Shown: positions 1 to 12,659 of the stretch, one piece after another
Position numbering within the stretch: the stretch's first letter is position 1
Layout: the number at the start of each line of letters is the position of its first letter
DNA from: Ailanthus altissimus
Lineage: Eukaryota > Streptophyta > Magnoliopsida > Sapindales > Simaroubaceae
DNA length: 64,000 nucleotides
Direction: 5' to 3'
Assembly: GCA_946807835.1 (NCBI GenBank)
Contig: OX327690.1
Span: 6,420,501-6,484,500, forward strand
Position numbers and translations under genes: made by a program
The notes under the pieces: model-generated
What the model was told of the DNA's origin: nothing
The model's database searches: none
What the model saw: the letters and a program-made list of their open reading frames with translations, nothing else

Positions 1-1856
1 GGTTTACAAACTATAAAAGTCTATCTACAAGCTAAAATAAACATCCAGATTTTGGAACAAACAATTTGATAATGAAATCAAATCGTTTAGTTTTTATCAA
101 AATTCTAATGAACCTTGTGTTTACAAAAAGATAGATAGATGGTTGATGCTTTTCTAGTCCTGCATGTAGATAATATAATACTCCTTGGGAGTGATGTAAA
201 GGCATTATCATAGTCAAAATTTGGTTATCCAATCAATTTGATTTCAAGGACTAGGTGAAACTAGTTACATTCTTAAGATTAAGTTATAGCAAGATTGCAA
301 AAATATGATGTTAATTTATCTCTAACAGCATATATAGACAAAATTTTGATCAAGTTTTCTATGCATGAATCCAAAATGTGACGGATCTATCCAAGAATCG
401 GTGTTTTAAAACACCTGAAGAGAAGGATCGCGTGAAAGGGTTTCCTTGTGCATCTATAATAAGAAGTCTCAGGCATGTATTGCTATATACCAGACTAGAT
501 ATTTGTTGCAGTTAGTATAGTTACCAAATATCAACCAAATCCATGACTAAAATATCAGACTGCAGTAAAGCATATATTCAAGTATCTTTGGAGAATAAAA
601 GATTGTATGTGAAATAGGTAGGGAACCCAAGAGGAAGAGATATTTAGAAAAATAATGCATTAATATGAACAATTTATGCAATTACTGATAATATAAACAA
701 ATTAAAGCCTAAGTAATAGTATTAAATAAGAGAATAAGGGATAAAGAGAATAACACTTATATGTTTATATGATTTGGCACTCCATGTGGACTAAGTTTAT
801 GCCTCAAGCAGTTCACCTTGAGGATTCCGTTGAACTTGCCTTAAACAAAGATCAAGAATAAATACACTTAACTTTCAAGGTGTTAAGAAACCTTTAACCA
901 AATTAGTTTTTAAGGTATCAATGTAACCCTTACAATGAATGTTATATCCCTTAACTCTCAAAGTGTTTTTTAAAAATACTTGAGTAAATCTAATACAAAA
1001 ATTTAAACAAATAAAAATAACTTAAACTCCCAAATAAGTTAAAATGAATGTTTAGTACAATTAGGGCTTAAGGATATTGAAATATGATGCCTTGATACAC
1101 TTGTGAGTGATGGATCTCTTGAATAAATAAATTAGGTTTTATATAGGCAAATTTGGAAATATAGTCATCTATGACCATTGGGAAATATTCAACATTTTAG
1201 CCAAAATGGTTTATTGCTTTTAAAAATTGAGTGATCGATTTTCTTAATACAAAGTTATAGCTGTTGGATAGCAAACTAGGTAATCGCTTCTAAAAATCGA
1301 GTGACCAATTTGGAGCTAGATTTAGAGTTGCATTATGCATCAAATTACAAGGGAAAATCATATAAAAACTAGGTGTGTTTTTTTAAACCGTAAAACTAGT
1401 TTTACCAAACTAGGGCACCATTTTGTGTTGTTCACAATGCATGCTTAAATGTTTTGGCCACAGCTCTTTGTAAATGATTCCGAAATGACTTTTATAAAAT
1501 TATTTGGAAATTAAAACTAATTATCTTTTTAATAAAACCAAGTTTTAATATATTCCTTATAGAGCTTGAAGTGGTAACTAGTTCTAAGATATCTATTATT
1601 TTTTATTGTGATAATAGTGGAGCTGTAGAACAATCTAAGGAAGAAAAATATCATAAGAGAGGAAAATATATTAAGAAAAAATATCATTTAGTAAGAGATT
1701 TTGTGTAAAATGGTGAGGTTATGGTATCAAAGATTGCATCAACAGATAATCTAGTGGATTTAGTCACCAAGTCTTTGCTTGTAAAGAGTTTCGAAACTTA
1801 TATAAATGATATTGAAGTTTAAAAATGCTCGACATGCTTTAGGACAAGTGAAATAT
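1..1856 (+). pseudogene. Decayed Ty1/copia pol (RT and RNase H part)
   Basis: Translating the plus strand across frames gives fragments of copia reverse transcriptase. At about 61-240 there is a DNEIKSFSFYQN-like stretch, then EPCVYKK; at about 340-380 there is a KILIKFSMHESK-like stretch. Near the end, about 1590-1820, an RNase H tail reads CDNSGAVEQSK, then HKRGKYI, then KIASTDNLVD. Stop codons and frameshifts are frequent, so no protein is made. The reading is broken between about 620 and 1557 by unrelated AT-rich DNA that replaces the start of RNase H. A purine-rich tract (GACAAGTGAAAT) just before the following LTR fits the polypurine tract. Assignment to copia is from recognised family motifs; the edge of the window truncates the 5' part. 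Confidence 0.75.
620..1557. other. AT-rich insertion inside the copia pol remnant
   Basis: This stretch separates the reverse-transcriptase part from the RNase H tail of the element around it. It has no coding potential and no terminal repeats that I could pair by eye. It may be a nested transposon fragment or a replaced segment. Confidence 0.4.
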
Positions 1857-3050
1857 TGTTAGACATTATATACCCTTAAAGCATGTATAAGAATATACTA
1901 TTTGGTTAATGCAATATATATTTATATATTAATGAGCCCATATTTATAAAATATGTAACTTATGTATCAAGCATACAATACTGATATAGATTATAAGTTC
2001 TTTATAAATCAAACAATGTCTACAATCTTTAATGAAAACGACATTTCATTATATAAGACTATAATTTTTCTCTTTCTTAAAGTGGATGATTTATCTTATA
2101 ATTAAAGTAGAGACTTCAACTAGAAAAACTAATGTATATGATAAATTAAACTGCACTAATGTGAATTTTAATTTAGTCCACAAAATGTCATCGATCTTAA
2201 CTCATTAAAAGTTTTATTAAGCTTGATTGACCCTAATTATAAGCATGTAATGAACTTGTATTTATGTATTATGCCTTTTAAGTTATCACAGAGTGAGATC
2301 CATATACACGCCAAAATCTCAATAACTTGAATATGCAATTTCATGGGTCATAAGAACATATACTTGCAACATGAAATTTATACTTAGTGATGCTCACCTA
2401 AGCTATTTGTAACACTTAATCATTTAAATATGTGACCATAGTTTATTTGATAAATTGTTTATTGAATAATAAGATTTATTTGTAAATTTATTTAAAAATA
2501 TAGACATATTATAAAATAATCATTAAAGAATTCAGTGATTTAGTAGTAAATAAGTAATTAAAGAGGTATGATAATTTTTTCCATGACCTATCTTTAATTA
2601 TGAAAGTAGAAGGTTAATTAAGTGGTTATTATTTGTCTAAGACCAAGACTAATTTAATTAAAAGAGTTTTTGTTAAAATAGGCTTTATTTTATTTTTATA
2701 TAAGTAACTGGAGTGCAACTTTGACTTATTGTGGAATAACTTGAGGTTAACTTAAAGACTTGGTAGGTTATGAGATGAATTGAGCTTGGCCAATTAAGTT
2801 GAAGCTACAAAGCTCATAACTCAAATTATATTCAAATTCAAAATTTCTAAGGACGGTGCTTATATAAGAGAGATAGAGAATAGTAAATGATAAGAATTCT
2901 TTTTAAGTATTGTATTAAGATAAAGAGAATTGATTTACTCATTTTCTCTTATTTGGATAATTCCACATGCCCACACACAGATAATAAAAAAAATTGTAGC
3001 TAATTAATTCAAATTTAATAATAAAACTTAAGATAATTCTCTAACCCTAT
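1857..3050 (+). repeat. 3' LTR of the first copia remnant
   Basis: The LTR begins TGTTAGACATTATA immediately after the purine tract that follows the RNase H tail, which is where a 3' LTR should start. A TATA-like CTTATATAAGAG at about 2858-2870 fits an LTR promoter. The end is uncertain and I place it near 3050; no matching target duplication is available because the 5' end lies outside the window. Confidence 0.55.
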
Positions 3051-3614
3051 ACATGTAAGTATGAATAAGACGATTTAGTTTCCACACTAATTTTTATTAA
3101 AATATAAAATTTTCCATCATTTTTAAACATTTTTATACTCATTACAAATCGAGTAGATCAAGTCAATTTTCATCATTTCCACAACAATGAATTATTTATA
3201 CTATAACTTTAGAATAAATCACATTTTATGAAGTAGATCATATCCATTCAACATGTGCCTTGAATGAGACACCATGGCTCTTTAGAACTTTCTCTTCATT
3301 GCTGAACGTGACCTTCAAATATTACCATCTACCCAACTGAGTATCAATCCTAAAGTTTTGATTTGGAATAATTTTGCATGAAATTAACCACATCTTCAAA
3401 GTTTTCTAATCACATAGTAAAGATACATTGAGCAAGATGCTCTAAAATTCCTTCTCTATTTATTCATAACATCACGCCATAAATATCTCCCACACAAGTA
3501 CTTACACATAGATACACTTATTATATACAGACTCTTAAATCACAAACTGAATCATGATTATTTATTGTGAAAGTGAATCTAAGCAATGATCAACAAAAAG
3601 ATTCCCCATATTCA

Positions 3615-4053
3615 TTATGGTGTTGTGATACCTGTAAAGAAAAAGTAGTAAAGCATAAGTTGTACTATTATTCATATAGATAGATAGAGAGAGTAAAAAG
3701 AGTTGCTATATATATAAAAAGATAAGCTTACTTCCACACTTAAAGTGGCAAGGAACTTGTCGTCTGCAACTTTGAATGACCTTAATAGCATAACTTACAT
3801 CAATAAGAGCAGCCAACGCTGGAGTAATAACTGAACAAACATAGTTAATATGTGTAACCCTTAATCTTTCACAACAATATGCACTTAGAGGCCTTCTTAT
3901 AACTAAAGGCTTGCAAGCATTCACCAACATCCTCCTCTATTCCCTACATTTTGCCGACATTTGTACCGCCGTAGTGCTGGTGTTCAAGATGAACGCAAGT
4001 AATAGTGTGAGAATAAGCATATTTACACTTGTACTCTCACTTTTCTCTTCCAT
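3615..4053 (-). pseudogene. Lipid-transfer-like 8-cysteine secreted protein gene with in-frame stop
   Basis: Reading the minus strand, exon 1 runs from an ATG at 4053 to 3732. A 100-bp intron with a GTAAGC donor and a TTTCTTTACAG acceptor follows, and exon 2 (3631-3615) ends in TAA. The product starts with a short lead and a hydrophobic segment (residues 12-30, LILTLLLAFIL) that looks like a signal peptide. A cysteine pattern of the bifunctional inhibitor/lipid-transfer superfamily follows: AKC, NAC, YCC, YVC, QSC, PCH and KCGS, ending SITTP. Codon 39 (3937-3939) is TAG between CRE and RRM, where a sense codon is expected. The splice sites and reading frame are otherwise intact, so this is either a recent nonsense allele or a base error. 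Initiation at the next Met would lose the signal peptide. The family call rests on cysteine spacing and the C-terminal SITTP as I remember relatives. Confidence 0.65.
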
Positions 4054-4440
4054 TGTTGTTGCTTTGCAAGTTAAATTATCTCTTCACGACAGGGGTTTGT
4101 TTATAAGGTTATAGAGATGCCCTTTGCTGAGTTGTTTCTCACCTTAATTACTTCCTATTCCTATGGAAAATATTTTAATCCCCTATAGATTTACTCCAAT
4201 ATTTGGCTTCAATCTTAACTGTTATTGAGTTCTTTAACCAAGCTAGCTAGGTCCTCCGTCATTATCATAAAGATTAATTATTTCTAAGAGAAATCTAGAG
4301 AGTTGCTTTTTGTTTCATTAAGATGATCTTCTATTTTAATTATGTTCATTAATATTAGTCATATTATACATATTTTCTGAGAATTTTACTAACCTTATTC
4401 TATGACTTGAATCCTTTTCATAACACTTGAATCCTTTTCA
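4054..4440. other. Upstream of the LTP-like gene; nothing recognised
   Basis: AT-rich sequence that would hold the promoter of the minus-strand gene. A 21-bp unit beginning ACTTGAATCCTTTTC is repeated twice in tandem at about 4406-4446. No gene is visible. Confidence 0.5.
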
Positions 4441-4449
4441 TAACATTTT

Positions 4450-5620
4450 CGTTGAACCCCGATGTTATAGCGCCTAAGTGGTTCACTCCAGTCTTCATTT
4501 TTCAGGTTTGAGCGTCACGACGCTCGTGCAATAGCAAAAATACCTCCTTAAAAGTCTTATTTCGACTTAGATGCGAAAGCCCTCGACCCTAAGGTTTCTT
4601 AAACTTATAAAATTACTTTTTTACGAGTCAAAAGACAAAAAAATTTAGAGGCAAAACTTAGGAAAATAATTCATAACACAAATCAAGAGATCAAAGCTAA
4701 GAAATCAATATTCAAGTTTAAGATTCAAGGTCAAGTTAAGGAAGAGAGAGAAGCAACTCAAGACATCTTCTTGATTAGTTTTTCTTCTCTTTCCTTATCA
4801 TTATGTTCTTATTCTTGCTGTTTTTTATAGATTATTTTGATACTTTTTGTTTGGTGATGAGCTAAACGTTTTTTATTTAAGGTTAGACTATTAAACCTAG
4901 TATGTAGTTGAATTTTGTTAATTTTTAGTTCATAAAGTAACACATACAATTGATTCATTCTATCTTGAGTTTAATGCTTTAATTATATCTTGCCAATATT
5001 TTGAATGATTAAAGGACCATGATGAATTCGACAAAAGGATTCATGTTATTAGCCTATGATAGTTTGATGCATGATCATAGGATAACAACTATGAGTTCTA
5101 TGTAAAATAAACATATATCTAAATGGCATGTGTGATTTGATTTAGACCTGGTTTTAATGAATTACATTCTATTCTAATTACCATAGACATATAGGTAGTT
5201 GTTAGAATGCGTAATATAATTACTCGACCATCAATAGAGACTTGTGATAAGATTGAAGTCTAACCAATCAATTTGTATTATAAGATGAACTAAGAGGTTA
5301 ATGATTTAAATAAAATACTAAGGAATAAGTCGAAACCCTAGATTGTTATTCATTGGTGAATTCAACTCTTTGTTTGTTTACTATTTAGGTTTAGTTTAGT
5401 TTGATAGAACTAGGCTAATTAATTGAATTTCATATTTAAATTTTTTGGATAAAAGTAAAGTAGATATAATTTTAGTAATTGATTAAAAAATTAGATCGTG
5501 TAGTCCCTATGAGAATGATACTTTGACTTAAAATCATATATTACTTGATATAATAGCGTGCGTTTGCGCTTATAACTAGAGTAATTATAGCAAAGATAAT
5601 AGAGTAATGACAACATCTTG
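4450..5620 (+). repeat. Probable Ty3/gypsy-type LTR fragment
   Basis: The stretch at about 5500-5580 (GTGTAGTCCCTATGAGAATG, later GCGTGCGTTTGCGC) resembles the usual 3' end of Athila-like plant LTRs. The upstream part has the AAGAGAGAGAAGCAACTC and CTTCTTTTCC-type tracts often seen in their transcribed region. A GC-rich palindromic stretch (AGCGTCACGACGCT) sits at about 4510-4526. No coding region follows. The family assignment is from memory of common plant LTR ends and is tentative. Confidence 0.35.
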
Positions 5621-5639
5621 TCTAACATCTCATCGTTTT

Positions 5640-6790
5640 TGAAAGCTTGATGTATGTTATAATGTGTACAAGACCTAACATCAGTTTAGCTGTAAGTGTT
5701 ATGAGCCAAGTATCAGTCTAATCCAGGTGATAGCCTCCCTAAACAAAGGAAACAATACTAATACTTGCCCTGAAAACCAGTCAAGAAGCAACCCAAAGTC
5801 ATAAGTAGGACATTCCTTGTTATCAACTCATGAACAACATCCCAATTAGTTGGTTCCTCCCTCAGAAGTGTATGACCAAACTTTGGTTAAGAAAAGTTAA
5901 CTATTCATTTTTCTTTCTCCTCCACACTAAAAGGTCTTCAGGTAGTAATCTCCAAAGCACCTCGACCTCGACCTCGACCTTAACCAAAAGCAACGTATGA
6001 ACATGATCAAGACTTGTAATTTGGTTTCTCACTAACCTCGAACAAAAAGGCCCCCAACAGACTCTCAAACAGAAGGATACTCAGAAAGAGGCTCTTCTTA
6101 ACAAAGTACACTTCTTGTTATCATCACTGCCTTGCATATCTGCAAAGGAAATATAAGCAAACATCAATTTCCAAATAATCAAGAAAAAAGAATAACATAT
6201 ACTCCATTCTTAAAGGCTACTCTCACTTAAGAGAATCATCCCTACCATTTTTCGTAAATTAGTGGAACCTCCTCATTTTCATAATCACTTGGCTCAGTCT
6301 TAACAACCACTCTTGCCTAATGACTAAAATTACAAGAATCCAGCTGATTTGGGGCCAATATATTCCTTAATAGAAAAGGAAGGTAAATACTCTCTTTCAC
6401 ACAATCTTTAATAACCAAAGAAAAAAAAACAAAGATCATCAAAATACCAAAAGAATTGTTATAGTTGTCAAATGAAAAATCTTAGGGAAAAAATCACTAG
6501 AGCATAAAAAACCTAGGGAAAATCCCTTAAAAAAAAGAAAAACAAATAATTCTATGGCGAATTCTTACCTTTATTAAAAGTTGAATAAAGAAAAATAAAA
6601 ATTTAAAAAAAATGGCAATAAGTGAAAGAAAAACTAGAAAAGCACAAGCACTTTCTTTGTCAATAAAGATGAAGGAAGGAAAAAAGCGAATTATGAAGAG
6701 TTTCAACCTCAACTTCTATTAATAAAGGCTTTTAAAAGACCTTAACCGTAGATCATATCCAAAGGTTCCTAAAAAAGTCTCACTCAAGAG
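5640..6790. other. Intergenic; nothing recognised
   Basis: AT-rich sequence with no convincing open reading frame. A short CTCGAC repeat of three units occurs at about 5968-5988. Confidence 0.4.
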
Positions 6791-6799
6791 ATGCCTTTA

Positions 6800-9419
6800 T
6801 TGAGATTTTTGCTTATATGTCATCTCATTATATATAAATATTTAATTATAGTATTTATACAATTATCATTTCTAATAAAATCGTTAATAGTATTAATTAT
6901 TAAATAAAAATAAGCTTGTAATGTTTCAGACGTTGTATGATCTGAAAGAGTTCAGATCTGGTCTGAATAAGTTCAGATCTGGTCTAAAAAAGTTTAGATT
7001 AATGCTAAAAGTTATAAGCACTAAGAGTTAGTAGGTTATAAAAGTTAGCAAAATCCAAAGAGTTATAGCTTTATTTGAAATGGAACAAAGACCTGAGAAT
7101 ATATTAGTAATGACATAGTTGCAAGGAGTTGTAAATGGTGCTAGAAAATGTCATTATGTAAATATGTTCTCAAACACCATATTCCTAGTTTAATTTTACC
7201 GATGCGGGTCTATCGATGAAACTCATTTATATAGATCAGTGTATGTTTATATCTAGATGGCTCATATGGTTATTCTTAGCAAACCATGAGCTTAGTGGAA
7301 GCTCGTGTAGAGATATAAGTAATAAGAAATAACTGGGTACTGAACAGACTCGCGAGGACCTCCAATAAACATCTCATAAAGCCATCAATATAAGGTCTTC
7401 TTGAGTTGAGTAATATTTATAGTACTTTGACCTAAGCACCACGATGCGGGTCTATCGATGAAACTCATTTATATAGATCAGTGTATTTTTATATCTAGAT
7501 GGCCCATATAGTTATTCTTAGCAAACCATGAGCTTAGTGGAAGCTCATATAGAGATATAAGTAATTAGAAATGACTCAGTACTGAACAGACTCACGAGGA
7601 CCTCCAATAAATATCTCATAAAGCCATCAATATAATGTCTTCTCAAGTTGAGTAGTATTCGTGGTATTTTGATCCAAGCACCACGGTAGACTTATGAGTG
7701 ATCCATTATACTTTGATTCTACACATGTTAGAAATCTTTTATGGTCTGACCGCTAGGTGTTGCTGGGTATGGTTCGATACTTATGGAGTCTAATGTGCAT
7801 AGATATGAGGTCCGTCAGCTCATATGAATGAGTTTTATATCCTGATGTTCTGAGATTGTATTTTAAAAAGTCTTGTGGCCATAAGCATAAACCCTAGAAA
7901 ATATTTTTTGTAAGGATAAACAATATCATGGATATTATTTTTGATTGAGCAAATAGAAAATTGACAATGATAATTTATGTCTATACTCTTTAGGATATAA
8001 ATGACGGAAGGATTATATGAATATGTTATCACCTCAACTTATATGGTCTAAAGCGCTACTTTATAATATCTATAACATGTGTGGGGGACATTATCACGGA
8101 CGTATGAAGGAGCTCCATATGAAAAACCAAGTGTAGACCTAGAGAGTCTCATAATATAAAGTGTACTCGTTGCGCACTAAGGTAGCATAATGGATTGAAT
8201 ATTCAATCCAAAAAATTCTAGCAAAAATTAGATATTTGAATTAGTATACCTCAGGATATGCATTTATCAAGGCTTAGGTGTTAAGTATATTATTAAATTA
8301 GTTGACAAAGGTTGTTAACCAATTGAATGATGACAAGTGACACCACAACAACCATTAATTATTTGACTTTAGTTACTATATGGCTTAATATATTTGGCGG
8401 TAAATAAATTGATAAGTCAATGAATGAATTTAACAATGCAAATTTTTTGCATTATTGAAAATAAATTCAAAGTATGGTCGACCAAGTTTTGCATTTGGGA
8501 GATGCAAAATGCAATTATTCAAAGATATTTGCATTATTAAACTAATAAATATTACAAGTGAAAACAAAATGAATGGCAGGCCATTGAAGTGGTGCTTCAT
8601 TTTAGGGTAGTTGTCTAGCCATTACAAGCTTTAAATACAAATTATTTTGTATGTTAATCCAAGAGACAAATGAATAGGTGTGTGGTCAAGTGTTAGCTAG
8701 TTGAGAAAATGTAATAGAGGGACCTAGAAAAATAAAATAATTGAATGAGTTAAGCACTTATGCATAATAAGTAAATGTTGTAACCACTAAGGGATGAATA
8801 TCATTCTCTCTACATTTGATCATACGACAATTGAGAGAAAGAGGTAAGAGAGAGTTTGTTCTTTTAGTTTTTCAAGTGTTATGACAACAAAAGAATCTTC
8901 TTCTCATATTCTCTCATGGATGGCCGAACTATATATCAAAGATAATAGAGAATCAAAATTGATTTTGAACAACTCTTGAAAAACTAAAAGAATATTCTCC
9001 TTATCTCTTCTTAAGGATGGCAAAACTATGTATCAAAGATAATAGAGAAACCATCTCAAATTTTCTTAGAAATAAAGATTAGTGTTCAAAGAGTTTGAAC
9101 ACAATATTTTGCTGGAAATTCTAATCAAAGCTACTATTCTAGTTTCATAATTCCACTGGATTGTAATGGACTAGAATTGTTCAAGAATACACTTCAAGGT
9201 AAGCTCTACATTTGAAGATTGGATCACTTAAAAATTTACAAAGCTACTCTCATTAAGTAAGTGTTCAACATTTATAATTTCGTATAGTAGTTATATTTGT
9301 ACATATATGTGATAATTTATATACATGCTATTAATTGAGTGTATTTTGTTAATATGCTTCCACTGCTAAAATTTTTAAAATTACACATACACTCATAAAT
9401 CACACACTCACTCAATAAA
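6800..9419 (+). repeat. 5' LTR of copia-like element A
   Basis: This region aligns by eye with the 2180-bp LTR of element B, for example GATCTGAAAGAGTTCAGATC at 6940 against 38259, and a shared CATGAGCTTAG block. It has many substitutions, so it is much older. It ends just before a TGGTATTAGAGC primer site at 9420. A 242-bp unit starting TGCGGGTCTATC is tandemly duplicated inside it (7203 and 7445). The 5' boundary is approximate because no clean TG start or target duplication was found. Confidence 0.6.
7203..7686 (+). repeat. 242-bp tandem duplication inside LTR A
   Basis: Two copies begin TGCGGGTCTATCGATG at 7203 and 7445. The copies differ at several bases, so the duplication is not recent. 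Element B has a single copy of this segment (about 38521-38755). Confidence 0.75.
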
Positions 9420-11875
9420 TGGTATTAGAGCATACTAAATTGAGTGTGTGATACTTCTAGTTGTTAAATATGTTTAACATGATGATGTTATATATTTGAC
9501 CAATTTTATGACATTTAAAAATTAATCATGGTGATGTTTGATGTTTAAACATGGTGATGAATATGTTGTGGTATTCTTGAATAGTATAATATTTAGAATT
9601 GAAGCATAATGATATTTAAAGATGATGTACATGAGAAACATTGAGAACCGAAGTGAGAAAACAGTGTTTCAAAATGTCAACTGTGGCGCCCAACATATTG
9701 CTTGAAATGTTGCGACGTTCACAGGACAACGCCACGGCATTGGGTACAACTTTGCTAGACACCGCGGCGCCAGCTCTTGGCACAGCGCCACCCAACATAC
9801 TACCTGGTGCATTGCGGCATTCACCAGGCAGTGCCAAAGCTTTATTCTCATGAACACGGCATTCACTTTCAGACTTCATGGCGTTCGGTACTGTTTCAAA
9901 AAAAATAAATTATTAAATTTCTTCATATTGTGACTCTCAATTGCTTTATCATGCTTATAATATTGTCATAACATGACATAATCATTCGTTTACATTGATA
10001 ACTACAATGGATGCTCTATTGGTGGGGATAGTTATGTTTGAGTAAAAATAAATGAATGATCAAAATAATCATCTTCATAAGATACGGATATGTTTAAAAT
10101 CTCTCTTAATTAAATTGAATAGCATTTTGTTATGAGATAATATTATATAATGATCTGTTTTGTCAATACAATCTTAAACGAATCACTTCAATCATTCTCA
10201 AGATCACTAAAGTGTGAGGGATTGGTCGACGTAATTCAAGCTATACTAGTTAAACATGAGATGGGGTAAATATATGCAAAAATATTGGCCTAGATCGCTA
10301 AAGTGTGCAGGTAGTATCAGTAGCATATATTTGATGATTGACTAGTTAATCTAAAATACACTTATCCTAGATCACTAGAGTGTGCAGATAAAATGTATTT
10401 AGGATTAATAGTAAGAGTTGCATGACATACAATTGACAAGAGTTGCCAACCTTTTGGGTTTACAAATGTTAAGATTACTAGAGCGTGAGACAGGAGTAAA
10501 AAGTCAATGGAGTCTACTTCATACTGTAAAGTTTAAAAAATTTAAACTATCATTTTTCCTTTTGAGATATCTAGGGGGATTATGTAAACAGTAATAAGGC
10601 GTCTTTAGATTAAAATATATATAAAAGTTATACCCATAATCTAAAGCGTTATTTATTAATGATTAAAAATATTCTACTAAACATCTCTTATTTTATCTTA
10701 TAGTGATAAGGTTAGTGTCTGATAGAGATAAAATGACTATGAGCAACCCATTAATATACTTGATCTTGGCACACAAACTATAGGGTATAAATAAATATTT
10801 GGACTTGCTTAAGAAAAGACGGAAGCTTATAAAAAAAAATTAAGAATAATTTGGGAGTCAAATCATATATCTTGACCTCAATATCTAATGATCTTCAATA
10901 AGAGCATATGTATATGAGATGTACAAGTAGTATTATGTTCATCTGAAATTTATTTGATATATCCAAACTACATATAGAGAATAATTGCAATTAAAATATT
11001 TCTATTATAATTTAGTTTAAAATAGTAAGCATTACTATTCAAGAAACCTTAATTTAAAAAAGATAAACATTTCATATATAAGATGTTGCATTATTTGAGC
11101 AATGTTAGGAAGTTATAAAATGAGAAGTACAGCTTTGCGTAAAAAATAGAGATTTTCTAGACGAAACTGTTAAAACTTTTAAGTCACTTCTCCATTCTAG
11201 TAGAAGCATAATGTTGTATATTTGTTATTTTGCACCAAACATAATTAGGCGAATCATATCACTCCTTGTGTTAGATAGAGGGGGTTATTACAAATACATT
11301 TGAATAGCTCCTCATGTTTATATGATCATGATAATGTTTTACAAACTGAGTGTTAGTTAATAAATTACCATTATATCTCAAATATAATAAGAAATGCATA
11401 AAAATATCTAGGTTAACAAAATAAATAGTAATTCGAAAACTTTGAATGATAACGAATTGTGGTATAAGAAATTAGGTTATGTAGGCGTGAAAGGACTATC
11501 TCGTCTGGTTAAAGATGATCAAATACTTGATCTAACTATAAAACCTTATCCAGTTTATGAATCCAGTATTTAAAGGAAGATGACAAAATCTTTATATAGG
11601 TGTTAGACACTGAGCCACTGATTTATTGAAATTGGTACATAATGATGTATATGATCCAATAATCACATTGCCACTTGTGGACTTTGATACTTCGTTGTCT
11701 TTATTGTGCTTTGTCACGATATGAACATGTGTTTTTAAAAAACACAAGTCAAAAATTTTGAAGTGGACACTAAGCTACTGATTTATTAGAACTAGTACAT
11801 AATGATGTATATGATCCAATAAACTATACTGCCACTGGTGGACTTTAATACTCCATTGTCTTTATCGTTATAAAA
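9420..11875 (+). mobile_element. Leader/internal part of copia-like element A
   Basis: The region opens with a primer site for initiator tRNA-Met (TGGTATTAGAGC at 9420). It holds a GC-rich repeat tract (about 9680-9890) that runs into an A-run, and a four-fold motif containing CTAAAGTGTG (10199-10490). It is collinear with the leader of element B: the blocks at about 10560, 11100 and 11590 have clear counterparts at about 41440, 41980 and 42490. It contains no gag or pol open reading frame. A segment at about 11605-11720 (CACTGAGCCACTG onward) is repeated at about 11768-11870. The element stops near 11875 without a 3' LTR in the same orientation, so it is truncated. Confidence 0.6.
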
Positions 11876-12655
11876 AGTTGCTCTCCTAGGACAATTTTGT
11901 ATTTTCTGGGTTGATTAAGGATTTTTTTGTCTCTTCTGATTTTTGTTCAACTGAAGGTAGCTTTGGTTTTGGTTTGTTTTTTAAATAGTGTCCCTTTATT
12001 CTAACGACTAATTGTCATTTCTTTGTTTTTGCAACAATTAAAGGTACTGATACACAAGCTTTAAATGGGTCTTCAATTTTGAGGTGCTGGTTGAGGCATT
12101 AACCAGGGTTACTTCATCTATCTGATCTTCCCTTCATGAAGACAGTGAGGTACGAGTATATATTGTCCTTGTTGGAGGTAGAACGGGCCTTGCCTGAAAA
12201 ATGTGCTACTTCAATGCTAACGTGCTACATATCTTAATCTGTTGCCCTATAGGTTTAGGTGTTTGTTGTAAATACTATACTGTCTCTGGAGTTTTTGTTT
12301 TTTTTGTTATTTGTTGTCTGCTGAGCTTTTACTTGTTGATTTCTTAACCATTTTACTTAAAGTTAATGACTTGGTTTTGACCATGGTGCTTTTTGAACAA
12401 GGTGCTCGTGATGATTTGATAATTGACTTTTTTTTGTTTCTTATTCTTTTCTTACTATTTTACTCTCGAAGTCTTGGTTTTTTAGTTAACCACAGCTTAT
12501 GGCAATGAGTTCTCATGGTAGGGCCCGTAGTTTTCTTGTTTGATTATTTTTCTCATTTAATGTGTCTCTTTTTGTGCTTTGAGCCTTTTTAGTAGGTGTG
12601 TGTCTTGGAAAACGACCTCAATGATTGTATTAAGATTTCTTAGAACTTTAACGAG
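11876..12655. other. Unassigned DNA between two copia fragments
   Basis: T-rich sequence with the composition of a plant intron or UTR. An open frame at 12311-12508 is low-complexity and hydrophobic and I do not regard it as a gene. The segment lies between truncated element A and an inverted related fragment. Confidence 0.4.
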
Positions 12656-12659
12656 TTAT

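Noticed and set aside
9616..9879. Open frames on both strands over the element A GC tract
   Set aside because: They overlap one another on both strands and reflect base composition only.
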